A stretch of 61,623 nt of DNA from Thermoprotei archaeon. Its GTDB lineage: Archaea > Thermoproteota > Thermoprotei > QMSL01 > B3-G16. A model generated the notes under the pieces. The model did not search any database. It was given only the letters and a program-made list of their open reading frames with translations, and was not told where the DNA came from. Made by a program: the position numbers and the translations under genes. The stretch's first letter is position 1. Each line of letters starts with the position of its first letter. The DNA lies in contig JAGGXX010000021.1 in NCBI GenBank assembly GCA_021162845.1, positions 1 through 61,623 of the forward strand. The letters are read 5' to 3'. Below, in pieces: positions 1-7,760 of the stretch.

Positions 1-2
1 CG

Positions 3-125
3 CCAGTGAGCCCCTATGAGCTGAAGGCGCTCAGGAGCGCCGACATGGGGCCTGTCATAACGATATATGGGAAGCTCAATGGCACTCAAGTCATAGTCTG
101 GATAGGCGCTAAGCTTGAGGAGTAG
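3..125 (+). CDS. C-terminal end of an unknown protein (partial)
   Basis: An open frame enters from the left edge and stops at TAG 123-125, giving about 40 residues that end in TQVIVWIGAKLEE. The other two forward frames stop within the first 20 bases, so this frame is the likely coding one. Too little is visible to name the family. The gap after it holds a hairpin (216-246) and no gene. Confidence 0.5.
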   Translation, partial: PVSPYELKALRSADMGPVITIYGKLNGTQVIVWIGAKLEE

Positions 126-215
126 GCCAAGCTTTTTACGCGTAAGCGTAAACGGATCAGAGTAATATCTTTTCGATAAACGAGCGGATAGTTAGCGTAT
201 AAGAAGAGGAATTCT

Positions 216-251
216 GAAGGGATAACAACACTACTTGAAGCCCTTCATTTT
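216..251 (+). terminator. Possible terminator-like hairpin
   Basis: GAAGGG (216-221) and CCCTTC (241-246) form a perfect 6-bp stem with a 19-nt loop, followed by ATTTTTC. It lies between the partial first gene and the pilin-like gene. The stem is short, so this is only a weak terminator candidate. Confidence 0.25.
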
Positions 252-337
252 TCACCTACCATGGATCTAGTAGGAAAATGCCAAGATATCTTTATATAGC
301 TGCTCGACCTCTTCTCATCCGGCAAAGGTGGCCATAC

Positions 338-841
338 ATGCCGGGTGCGACGGTCGAGAGAACCCTTTGGATAATCGCCACTATAATCATAGCCGCCCTC
401 GTGATATTCGGCGTAATATACCCGTACGTCGTCAGCTTATCGACGGGTACCGTGGACTTCGGCATCACCGAAATCGAGGCATATGACAATGGTTTCTTCT
501 CCTTCAGGATAAAGAACTTAGCCTCACAATCTATAACTAAGCTAAGGATCGATATAACCTACGACAGTACTCCCTACACTAGTAATACCTGGTATGTAGG
601 CTTACTTAGTGAAACATATGCTACAGGCAAGGAGATAACTGGTGTTTCAAATAATGAGTATAATGAGCTTGATTTAGAGGGTAATAGTGTCTCTATACCT
701 CCTGGTACTGAAGTACAAATATATACCACAGGTCTTACAGGTTTAAGGGTTGGTAGAAAACTAACAGTAACCATCTACGCCTCATTCTCTGGGGGCGCCT
801 CTGTAGTACATCAATACTCGGTGAGAGTAAGGAAAGCCTAG
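338..841 (+). CDS. Secreted/pilin-like protein with N-terminal hydrophobic helix
   Basis: A 167-residue protein if it starts at ATG 338, which follows the Shine-Dalgarno-like GGTGG (328-332). An earlier in-frame ATG at 278 would add 20 residues without a good ribosome site. The N-terminus is short and polar, then a hydrophobic segment (about residues 8-30) leads into a beta-rich Ser/Thr/Tyr-rich domain of about 130 residues. That layout is typical of archaeal type IV pilin-like or single-anchor surface proteins. No clear class III signal-peptidase site or specific family is seen. It stands alone before a UPF0248 gene. The second half is more AT-rich than the first. Confidence 0.55.
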   Translation: MPGATVERTLWIIATIIIAALVIFGVIYPYVVSLSTGTVDFGITEIEAYDNGFFSFRIKNLASQSITKLRIDITYDSTPYTSNTWYVGLLSETYATGKEITGVSNNEYNELDLEGNSVSIPPGTEVQIYTTGLTGLRVGRKLTVTIYASFSGGASVVHQYSVRVRKA

Positions 842-928
842 AGAAAATTGGGTAGGAGCTCATTACTTACTAAATTTTTATCCTGATCTATGAGATATAT
901 TACCTAATGACCTAGTGAGGTAGAATTT

Positions 929-1210
929 ATGACACGAAACCCCCTTAAGAACATGCTTTCCCGTCTCATACACGATCCTAAAGTGAATAGAGAGGACTAT
1001 GAGCTGACATACGTCTCACGAGGTCATGTGGAGGATAGAGAGACCATAAACTGCTCCTCATTAGTCAGGGTTACCCATGATTATCTGATCTTTAAAGCCC
1101 GAGATGGTAGCCTAAAGAGCATACCCTTTCATCGCGTGATATCCCTCGTGGATAAAAGACGAGGGAAGACGTTATACTTCAACCCGAGGCTTGATAGCGC
1201 GAGGCCCTAA
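929..1210 (+). CDS. UPF0248 / DUF504 family protein
   Basis: The 93-residue protein matches the small archaeal UPF0248 (DUF504) family: an N-terminal helix followed by YVSRG, then the conserved end IPFHRVISLVDKRRGKTLYF. Length fits the family, which is about 80-95 residues. Some relatives are fused to or sit beside RNA-modifying or RNA-repair enzymes, but the function is not established. GTGAGGTAG (915-923) precedes the ATG at a normal distance. The following gene overlaps if its longest start is used. Confidence 0.75.
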   Translation: MTRNPLKNMLSRLIHDPKVNREDYELTYVSRGHVEDRETINCSSLVRVTHDYLIFKARDGSLKSIPFHRVISLVDKRRGKTLYFNPRLDSARP

Positions 1211-1262
1211 TATTTATATCAACCCAATGCCTCTACTTCCTATAAGTGACGAGGTCGTTCCA

Positions 1263-1667
1263 ATGGTGGAAACCGTAGCCATATTCATTAACAACGGCGA
1301 TGTGGAGAAAATAGAGAGGGTGGAACAGCCCCTTGAGACCGCGATTAAGCTTTACGTGCTTAGGGCGCTTAACATGTGGGATGCTAATAACTCGGATTTT
1401 GTCGTCCTCAAAGATCAATATACTGTCTCGCTGAAACTGCCCTTGGAGATGAGCCTCTTAAACAGGCTCTCCAAGTACGGCTTGAGGAGGGTGGGCGGAT
1501 ACGCGGAATGCGATGTGCCGCTATATGAGATCTCCTATGAGATCTCCTGGCGCGAAGATGGTTTTACGACGAATAAGCTCATAGTCATCACGCCTTATAT
1601 TAACGATGAGGTCCTCAAGTGCATAGTCGAAGAGGCGAAGAAGATAGCTAAGGGGGAGGTCTCTTAG
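1263..1667 (+). CDS. Conserved-looking hypothetical protein
   Basis: I do not recognise this protein. ATG 1263 (134 residues) is preferred over the long reading from 1191, which would run 20 bases into the previous gene. A TATA-like TATTTATATC lies at 1211-1220 and GAGGTCG at 1251-1257 can serve as a ribosome site. The product is soluble, mixed alpha/beta, with no membrane segment, and ends in a charged helix (VEEAKKIAKGEVS). It converges on moaC with a 7-base gap. Confidence 0.5.
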   Translation: MVETVAIFINNGDVEKIERVEQPLETAIKLYVLRALNMWDANNSDFVVLKDQYTVSLKLPLEMSLLNRLSKYGLRRVGGYAECDVPLYEISYEISWREDGFTTNKLIVITPYINDEVLKCIVEEAKKIAKGEVS

Positions 1668-1674
1668 TGTCCGA

Positions 1675-2121
1675 TCAACCACTTCCCTTAATCTTTTCCA
1701 CGACCTTCACGCCATCTATACGGGTATGAGGATATTGTCCCCTTTCGTCCTTCTCATATGCCTTAACCATATCCCATATCGCGAGGAGCGCCGTCATGGT
1801 CCCGGTTAAAGCTTCCATTTCAACGCCGGTTTTGGCATGGGTCTTCACCTCTACCGTGACCTTCACGTATTCCTCGTTCACGTCTATATCGACCTTAACC
1901 TTCTCTATGGGTATGGGGTGACATAAGGGGAGCACTTCCCACGTCCTCTTTACGGCAAGAATGGCAGCTATCTTGGCTACGGTTAGTACGTCTCCCTTCT
2001 CCACTTTACCCTCTTTTATGCGTCTCAACGTCTCCTTCCGTAGCCTTATCATGCCCTCGGCTATGGCTGTACGTGGTACTTCGTTTTTGTCCCCTATATC
2101 GATCATCTTTACTTCCCCCAT
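1675..2121 (-). CDS. moaC: Cyclic pyranopterin monophosphate synthase MoaC
   Basis: MoaC turns the MoaA product 3',8-cyclo-7,8-dihydro-GTP into cyclic pyranopterin monophosphate for molybdopterin. The family motifs are present: MIDIGDKNEVPRTAIAEG near the start, LPLCHPIPI, VEVKTHAKTGVEMEALTG and the end ARIDG-like TRIDGVKVVEKIKGSG. ATG 2121 (148 residues) is chosen because it follows a G-rich ribosome site and fits the family; a longer frame to 2172 would add 17 unrelated residues. Its first 116 bases overlap the 3' end of moaA in another frame, so the two are surely co-transcribed. Confidence 0.93.
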   Translation of the reverse strand: MGEVKMIDIGDKNEVPRTAIAEGMIRLRKETLRRIKEGKVEKGDVLTVAKIAAILAVKRTWEVLPLCHPIPIEKVKVDIDVNEEYVKVTVEVKTHAKTGVEMEALTGTMTALLAIWDMVKAYEKDERGQYPHTRIDGVKVVEKIKGSG

Positions 2122-3046
2122 CGTGTACCCCCCAGATTTCTGGGAAGAAGGGCCTTTTAAGTTCGACCACACGGAGGAACGATCTTTTGAGGGCTTCTAT
2201 ATTCCTTTCCCTTATGTACTCAAGCACGTTAACGCCTTCGTCTGAGAAGAGGCATGGTTTCAACACGCCATCATGGGTCAGGCGTATTTTAGTACATTTA
2301 AGGCAGAAGCTCTTATCTTCTACTGGAGCGACGAGCTCTACGATCCCGCCATTCTTAAGCCTGAAGATGGGTCTGTTCTGCACGGATCTCCTGATTATCA
2401 TGATACTTTCGCTTTCGAGCCTTTTCCTTATCTCTTCGAGGCTGACGTGGTAGTTCATGAAAAGAGGATCATCGGCTCTTTTGCTCTCGAGCTCTATCAA
2501 CTGAAGCACGATCCCTTTCTCGTGGGCAATCTCCATTAGCCTATCCAGTTCCCCGTCATTTATGCCCCTTAGGAGGACTACGTTCACCTTTACCTGGTCA
2601 AAGCCGCACTTAGAGGCTGCTTCAAGCCCCTCTAACACCTCGTGCAATAGATCCCTCCCTGTTATCCTCTTATAGGTCTCCTCGTTTAAGCTGTGTAAGC
2701 TGATGTTTATCCTCCTCAGCCCAGCCTTTCTGAGCTCGCAGGCCTTCTCTGCCAGAAGCGTCCCATTTGTGGCCATGGATAGATCTCTTACGCCTTTGAT
2801 CCCAGCTATCCTCTCAATTATATCGACTATATCATCCCGGATCAACGGTTCGCCTCCCGTTAGCTTGACCTTATCTATGCCCAGGGATGTAGCTATGCGG
2901 ACGACGAATTCTATGTCCTCCGCGCTTAATTCCCCCTCCCCATTACTCCCCCCTTCTCTATGACAGAAGAAGCATTCGAGGTTACAACGGCCCGTTACCA
3001 ATATCCGCAGGTTATCGATGACCCTGTTGTACCTGTCTATCAACAT
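2006..3046 (-). CDS. moaA: GTP 3',8-cyclase MoaA (radical SAM)
   Basis: MoaA starts molybdopterin synthesis from GTP using two Fe-S clusters and S-adenosylmethionine. The radical SAM motif C21-x3-C25-x2-C28 lies in TGRCNLECFFCHREGG, the SAM-binding GGEP in KLTGGEPLIRDD, and the second-cluster cysteines in FCLKCTKIRLTHDGVLKPC. GAGAGGA lies just upstream of the ATG. The usual C-terminus is reached near FFPEIWG (about residue 306), but the frame stays open for 40 more residues that overlap moaC out of frame. This suggests a lost stop codon or a sequence error. It is divergent from moaB. Confidence 0.93.
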   Translation of the reverse strand: MLIDRYNRVIDNLRILVTGRCNLECFFCHREGGSNGEGELSAEDIEFVVRIATSLGIDKVKLTGGEPLIRDDIVDIIERIAGIKGVRDLSMATNGTLLAEKACELRKAGLRRINISLHSLNEETYKRITGRDLLHEVLEGLEAASKCGFDQVKVNVVLLRGINDGELDRLMEIAHEKGIVLQLIELESKRADDPLFMNYHVSLEEIRKRLESESIMIIRRSVQNRPIFRLKNGGIVELVAPVEDKSFCLKCTKIRLTHDGVLKPCLFSDEGVNVLEYIRERNIEALKRSFLRVVELKRPFFPEIWGVHDGGSKDDRYRGQKRSTTYSHSRGHDKATEGDVETHKRG

Positions 3047-3094
3047 CCGCTATTCCTCTCGACAGCCCTAGGTTTAATCAGGTTTATTACCCTC

Positions 3095-3102
3095 CCTTTA
3101 AG
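3095..3102 (+). promoter_or_regulatory. TATA box for moaB operon
   Basis: CTTTAAGG about 29 nt before the TTG start at 3128 fits a TATA element giving a leaderless or nearly leaderless transcript. The divergent moaA promoter must share this same stretch of about 80 bases; AATAAACC on the minus strand near 3080-3090 is a candidate. Confidence 0.4.
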
Positions 3103-3127
3103 GATTTACCTATTGCTGGGTGATCTC

Positions 3128-3661
3128 TTGGCATCGTATGAGCCCACCAAGGGGCAACACATAGCCCGAGCACCAAGTAAGGTATCGTTCGTCCTCGTGA
3201 CGGTGAGCTCCTCTCGCTTTAGGGCCATGACCCGAGGTGAGCCTGTGGATGATCCAAGCGGAGACCTCATGGAGGAGCTCATTAGGGGAGCGGGCCATAA
3301 GGTCATTGCTCGCGTATTAATACCTGACTCCGAGGAAAAGATCGATGAGATATTAAACGAATACGGGGGAAAAGTAGACGCTATAATATTCTCAGGGGGG
3401 ACGGGCTTGGCTAGAAGCGATGTAACTCCAGATGTCGTAGGAAGGAGGGCTGAGAAGGCGATACCCGGTTTCGGTGAGCTCTTTCGCCTCCTGAGCTTTG
3501 AAGAGATAGGTCCAAGTGCTATGACGTCTAGGGCCTCAGCCTATGTGGTTAGGAGCACGCTTGTCTTCTGCTTACCTGGCTCTCCTCATGGGGTCAAACT
3601 GGCCCTGGAAAAGCTCATCCTACCGGAAGTAGCTCATATGGTTTACCACCTAAGGGAATGA
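3128..3661 (+). CDS. moaB: Molybdenum cofactor biosynthesis protein MoaB
   Basis: MoaB/MogA proteins adenylate molybdopterin before metal insertion. The MogA-like fold shows in VSFVLVTVSSSR, in IIFSGGTGLARSDVTPD (the GGTG loop and DVTPD) and in PGFGELFRLLSFEEIG, and the protein ends with the LPGSP motif. I choose TTG 3128 (177 residues), placed after GGTGATC and correctly spaced from a TATA box; TTG 3113 is the alternative. The frame is open further upstream, but that part overlaps moaA on the other strand and looks noncoding. It overlaps the next moeA by ATGA. Confidence 0.9.
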   Translation: MASYEPTKGQHIARAPSKVSFVLVTVSSSRFRAMTRGEPVDDPSGDLMEELIRGAGHKVIARVLIPDSEEKIDEILNEYGGKVDAIIFSGGTGLARSDVTPDVVGRRAEKAIPGFGELFRLLSFEEIGPSAMTSRASAYVVRSTLVFCLPGSPHGVKLALEKLILPEVAHMVYHLRE

Positions 3662-4893
3662 ACATGCTGAGGTTCATCTCCCTAAAGAAAGCGTGGGACG
3701 TTCTCCGTTCGGTAAGCGCACCCAGTCCCCGTAAGAAGCTAATACCCGTCGAGCATTGCGCTGGATGTATCTCAGCGGAGGACATATGTTCTGATATAGA
3801 TGTGCCCGGACATGATATCGCCGTTTTCGACGGATATGCCGTACTAGCGGAGGACGTTTTCTCTGCTTCTCCGTCTAACCCCATACTGCTAAGATTGATA
3901 AAGGGTAGCTCGATATCGCCCGGTGAGGCAAGAGCGATATGCGTAGGGGACATTCTACCTTCTGGCGCGAACGCTGTGGTACCGAAAGAGTTCGTTAAGG
4001 AGCACGACTCCTTCATAGAGGTCTTCCGGAGGGTCGCTCCCTACGCCTACGTCGCTCGTCGTGGCGAGGATATAAGGAGAGGTGGGGTCCTAGTTAAGAG
4101 AGGCGAGCTCATAGATCCCTTCAGACAGGCCTTGTTGATGAGGGGGCTCATAGAGGAGGTTGCGGTCTATGAGAAGGTTAACATAGGCCTCATAGTGATC
4201 GGCGATGAGCTGACAAGGGACATGAACCAAGTCCGTGAAGGTAAGGTCCTAGACGTCACAAGCTCGATCGTGAGCTCGATATTAGAACCTTATGCCCACG
4301 TGAAGGATTACGGGATCATACCTGATGATATCAAGGAAATAGAGAATGTATTATCGCGTTCCGCGGAGGAAAACGACCTCGTGGTGACATTAGGCGGCAC
4401 ATCAATGGGACCCAAGGATTATACGGTGAGGGCTGTGAGGAGCATAGGTGACGTGCTCTTTCATGGGATATCTATAATGCCCGGTAGGCCTGCGGCCGTA
4501 GGAAAGGTGCACGGGAAGCTGGTATTCGTGTTCTCAGGCCTTCCGGTCGCTGCATATAACGAGCTCAAGTTGCTCCTTGAGCCCTTCTTGCTAAGAAGGG
4601 TTTATGGCTCCTCAACACGTCCGATTCCGATCAAGGCGCGTGCCACAACCCGTATCCCGTCAAGGCCCGGCGTTATCGAAACAGTAAGGGTGAGGCTCAT
4701 GATAGGTGATTCCGAGCTTCTGATAGTTCCCTTAAGGAGCAGGGGCTCAGGGATACTTTCAAGCCTAGCCTTAGCTGATGGTGTGGTCGTAGTTCCTGAA
4801 GAGCTTGAAGGTTACGAGAAAGGAGAAGTTTTAAACGTCTTCAGGATCGGCGATCCTTGGGGTGTCGTCTATGTCCAGGAAGATATTTCATAG
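3658..4893 (+). CDS. moeA: MoeA paralog 1 (divergent molybdopterin molybdenumtransferase)
   Basis: A 411-residue MoeA-family protein, the family that inserts Mo or W into adenylated molybdopterin. The four-domain MoeA order is present: DGYAV near residue 55, GDELTR, LGGTSMGPKDYTV and MPGRPAAVGKVHGK. It departs from the canonical sequence where its neighbour does not: SSVDGYA is AVFDGYA here, the MTGAxxPxGADAVVM loop is CVGDILPSGANAVVP, and GLPGHPVSA is SGLPVAAYN. It could be metal-selective, a partner of MoeA2, or weakly active. The ATGA overlap with moaB and the 23-base overlap with the next gene place it in one operon. Confidence 0.85.
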   Translation: MNMLRFISLKKAWDVLRSVSAPSPRKKLIPVEHCAGCISAEDICSDIDVPGHDIAVFDGYAVLAEDVFSASPSNPILLRLIKGSSISPGEARAICVGDILPSGANAVVPKEFVKEHDSFIEVFRRVAPYAYVARRGEDIRRGGVLVKRGELIDPFRQALLMRGLIEEVAVYEKVNIGLIVIGDELTRDMNQVREGKVLDVTSSIVSSILEPYAHVKDYGIIPDDIKEIENVLSRSAEENDLVVTLGGTSMGPKDYTVRAVRSIGDVLFHGISIMPGRPAAVGKVHGKLVFVFSGLPVAAYNELKLLLEPFLLRRVYGSSTRPIPIKARATTRIPSRPGVIETVRVRLMIGDSELLIVPLRSRGSGILSSLALADGVVVVPEELEGYEKGEVLNVFRIGDPWGVVYVQEDIS

Positions 4894-6838
4894 ATTGAGG
4901 GACATCGATGATGTGCTAAACGAATTATCAGCTTATGTCAGGCCCTTAGGGGTCGAGGAAGTGGAGATAAGCGATGCATTGGGTAGGGTCTTAGCAGAAG
5001 ATATATTATCCCCTATAACGCTTCCCCCGTTTGACAGATCCTCTGTGGACGGCTATGCGGTCAGGGCCTCGGATGTAGCCTTAGCTGAGGAGTATTCCCC
5101 TATCAGATTAGCCCTAAAGGGACATGTCGACGTAGGAGAGGTGCCCAGTTGTTCTGTAGATAAGGGAGAAGCCGTTGAGGTAATGACAGGTGCAGCCATA
5201 CCCCCTGGAGCTGATGCCGTGGTCATGGAGGAATTCGTAGACCGCGTTAACGGCTCTATCTTGGTCTACAGAAGCGTAGCCTCAGGGGAGAATATATTCG
5301 AGGCTGGATCCGACTTCGTATTGGGCGAGTTCGTGCTTAAGCGCGGTATTAGGCTGGGCTTTAAGGAGATCGGAATCCTCAGTGCATTAGGCGTAAAGCG
5401 AGTAAGAGTTTACATAAGGCCTAAGGTAGCCGTATTCTCCACCGGTAACGAGCTTCAAGAGCCAGGAAATGACCTCCGCATAGGCCAGGTGTACGACTGC
5501 AATGGGCCTCTGGTCAGAGCCCTCCTCAAGGAAGTGGGATGTTCAGCGGACTATCTAGGCATAATCCCCGATGATGTAGGGGTGTTGAAGTCCGAGATTA
5601 TCAGGGCCTTAGATCGTTACGATCTAATAGTGATATCCGGTGGCACATCCGCTGGTGAACATGATATAGTCTATCATGTACTTGGCGAACTTGGGGAGAT
5701 ATTAGCTCATGGCTTAAAGACCAAGCCTGGGAAACCCACGGTCATAGCTATGGTAAAGGGAAAGCCTGTGATAGGCCTTCCAGGGCATCCGGTCTCGGCT
5801 GCTATCATCGCCTTACGCTTAGTTATACCTCTGGTCAAGAGGCTGCTAGGCCTTAGAGAAGAATCGTTGATGCTTAGGGCCATGATAACCCGCGATATAT
5901 CCCTTGAACGCGGCAAACTAAACGTAATCCCAGTCGCAGTATTGAGCAGAGAGGAACTACTGGCCTATCCTACATTTCGAGGATCCGGCCTCATCTCCAG
6001 CCTACTGAGGGCTGATGGCTACATAGAGGTAGCAGGGGATAGGGAGCGCATTAGCAGGGGGGAGACATTTCCCGTTACCCTCTTTAACCCACGAGAGCTC
6101 CCGGACTTAGTTTTTATAGGTAGCCATTGCCCTGGGGTTGAGAGGCTTTTAAGGCGCTTCTCCCGCGAATTAACCAATCCTAGGCTCATCTTCGTGGGTT
6201 CAACAGAAGGCCTCCTTTCCGCCATAAGGGGAGAGGCAGACCTGGCGGGAGCGCACTTGCTAGATGAAGCAACCGGCAGCTACAATATACCTTATATTAA
6301 AATGTATAAGGCTGAAGAAAGGGTGTTCCTTGTTCGCGGCTATCTTCGTAGACAAGGCTTGATAGTGGCCAAGGGGAACCCGAAGCGTATCAAAGGGTTC
6401 GAGGACCTGCTCAGGGACGATATCAAGTTCATAAATAGGAACAGGGGAAGCGGTACGAGGATCCTACTGGACATGCGGTTAAGAGAAATAGCGAGGAAAA
6501 GAGGCATGAGCTTCCAAGAGCTCATCTCCCAGATAAAAGGCTATCGCCTTGAGGCAAGAACCCATACGGCTGTAGCGTTGGCTATAGCACAGGGGAAGGC
6601 TGATGTAGGCCTAGGGATAGAGTGCATGGCTAAGCTGTATGATCTGGACTTCATACCGGTAGCGGAAGAGGAATACGACTTCCTGATCCCGAGGAGCAGG
6701 CTTAACTACGCTCCAGTGAAACGCTTTCTGGACTTCTTAGGAACTGAGGAAGCGAGGGAGCTACTTAATGAGTTACCCGGGATAACGCCAAGGGATGATA
6801 TGGGAACCCTAGTGGATCCCTTATCGTATAGCTCATGA
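4871..6838 (+). CDS. moeA: MoeA paralog 2 fused to molybdate-binding-like (PBP) domain
   Basis: Residues 1-400 are a canonical MoeA (PPFDRSSVDGYAVRASDV, MTGAAIPPGADAVVME, STGNEL, SGGTSAGEHD, GLPGHPVSAA). Residues about 410-655 form a periplasmic-binding-protein-like domain of the COG1910 type (VGSTEGLLSAIRGEADLAG, NRNRGSGTRILLD, ALAIAQGKADVGLG). This fusion is known in archaea and some bacteria; the extra domain probably binds molybdate or tungstate as donor or sensor. ATG 4871 after GGGGTG is preferred to GTG 4862. It is the last gene of the moaB-moeA-moeA operon. Confidence 0.9.
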   Translation: MSRKIFHRLRDIDDVLNELSAYVRPLGVEEVEISDALGRVLAEDILSPITLPPFDRSSVDGYAVRASDVALAEEYSPIRLALKGHVDVGEVPSCSVDKGEAVEVMTGAAIPPGADAVVMEEFVDRVNGSILVYRSVASGENIFEAGSDFVLGEFVLKRGIRLGFKEIGILSALGVKRVRVYIRPKVAVFSTGNELQEPGNDLRIGQVYDCNGPLVRALLKEVGCSADYLGIIPDDVGVLKSEIIRALDRYDLIVISGGTSAGEHDIVYHVLGELGEILAHGLKTKPGKPTVIAMVKGKPVIGLPGHPVSAAIIALRLVIPLVKRLLGLREESLMLRAMITRDISLERGKLNVIPVAVLSREELLAYPTFRGSGLISSLLRADGYIEVAGDRERISRGETFPVTLFNPRELPDLVFIGSHCPGVERLLRRFSRELTNPRLIFVGSTEGLLSAIRGEADLAGAHLLDEATGSYNIPYIKMYKAEERVFLVRGYLRRQGLIVAKGNPKRIKGFEDLLRDDIKFINRNRGSGTRILLDMRLREIARKRGMSFQELISQIKGYRLEARTHTAVALAIAQGKADVGLGIECMAKLYDLDFIPVAEEEYDFLIPRSRLNYAPVKRFLDFLGTEEARELLNELPGITPRDDMGTLVDPLSYSS

Positions 6839-6938
6839 TGAGTCCGTGATCGATGGCATCATCATTTCATCAGACGCGAGCTACCTCTTCATCCCCTGTT
6901 TCACTCTTATCGCGACATGCTAATATAACTTCCTAGAA

Positions 6939-7577
6939 TCATCGTTTGTTTAACAGCTTCCTCAAGGCAAGGAGCAATTCAGCTCTCCTCCTGAGGGCGA
7001 CATATCCCTTAGCAGTCCTTAATAACCTATATCTAGCCCTAAGCTTGGATAGGGCTTCCTTTAATCCTTTCCTGGGACCTTCGCTTAGGCTCTTGCTTGA
7101 GGCTATACGGCTTAAAAGCTCAGCCTCCTCATCCGTCATGGTTAAGCACTCAAGGAGGCCCAAGGCCTCTTCCTCTAAGACCTCCTGTATGGTCTTCTTG
7201 ATTAACGTAATTAGCTCTTCAGGCTCTACGAGGAGGTACTCAGCGATCCTTATCACCTTGACCTCTAGCTCCTTAGCTACGACCTCTGCGGCTTTATCAG
7301 CGTAATCCCTGCATACTACCATGGGCTTTAATTTAAGCATCTTAGCCGTGGCATATGCCTGCTTTATATCGCTCACGCTAGCTCGTCCCCTCTTCACTTC
7401 AACCAGGTATTTCTCCCCCTCCTCATCCTCCGCTATTATGTCTACTTCTCCTACATCTATACCATCGATGCTGACCCTCTGCCTCACAGTTAGAGTCTTA
7501 TACCCATACATCCTAAGTACATTGCGCGCCATCTCCTCCATGCTGATGCCCCTTTTCATGGCTCCCAATAAGGACAT
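6939..7577 (-). CDS. RecB/PD-(D/E)XK-type endonuclease-like protein
   Basis: A 212-residue protein whose N-terminal 110 residues carry the nuclease core: a helix with the family glutamate region (ISMEEMARNVLRMYGYKT), the acidic VDIIAEDEEG strand, the YLVEVKRG motif (E-x-K) and a glutamine helix SVSDIKQAYATAKML. The basic, helical C-terminal half (about 115-212) is not a domain I know and may bind DNA. The start at 7577 has a TATA-like TTAAAT 25-30 bases upstream, suggesting a leaderless message. Its neighbours give no specific partner. Related archaeal proteins are annotated as RecB-family or Holliday-junction-resolvase-like nucleases without known substrates. Confidence 0.75.
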   Translation of the reverse strand: MSLLGAMKRGISMEEMARNVLRMYGYKTLTVRQRVSIDGIDVGEVDIIAEDEEGEKYLVEVKRGRASVSDIKQAYATAKMLKLKPMVVCRDYADKAAEVVAKELEVKVIRIAEYLLVEPEELITLIKKTIQEVLEEEALGLLECLTMTDEEAELLSRIASSKSLSEGPRKGLKEALSKLRARYRLLRTAKGYVALRRRAELLLALRKLLNKR

Positions 7578-7714
7578 GTTCAGCCTGGATTTAAGCTTCT
7601 AGGTTATACTTACCTCAAGGGGTAACGCTCGCATCATATTTTTGACAAAACAGTCCTTGTTATAGGCAAAAAGCCCGTTTTAAAGGTAGTAGGTATTTTA
7701 TGTAATCCGTAAAA

Positions 7715-7738
7715 CTTAAAAAGCCTATCCTTTTTAAG
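7715..7738. promoter_or_regulatory. Perfect 9-bp inverted repeat overlapping TATA box (putative operator)
   Basis: CTTAAAAAG (7715-7723), a 6-base spacer and CTTTTTAAG (7730-7738) form a perfect dyad. Its left arm contains the TATA-like TTAAAA and lies 38-46 bases before the TTG start of the binding-protein gene. Position and symmetry suit a repressor site controlling the ABC importer operon. The regulator is not identifiable from the window. Confidence 0.5.
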
Positions 7739-7760
7739 GAGAGGCGAAAGAGGTGTTAAC

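Noticed and set aside
2960-3127. Upstream extension of moaB
   Set aside because: It lies over the 5' end of moaA on the other strand and over the divergent promoter, and MoaB homology begins only near 3150.
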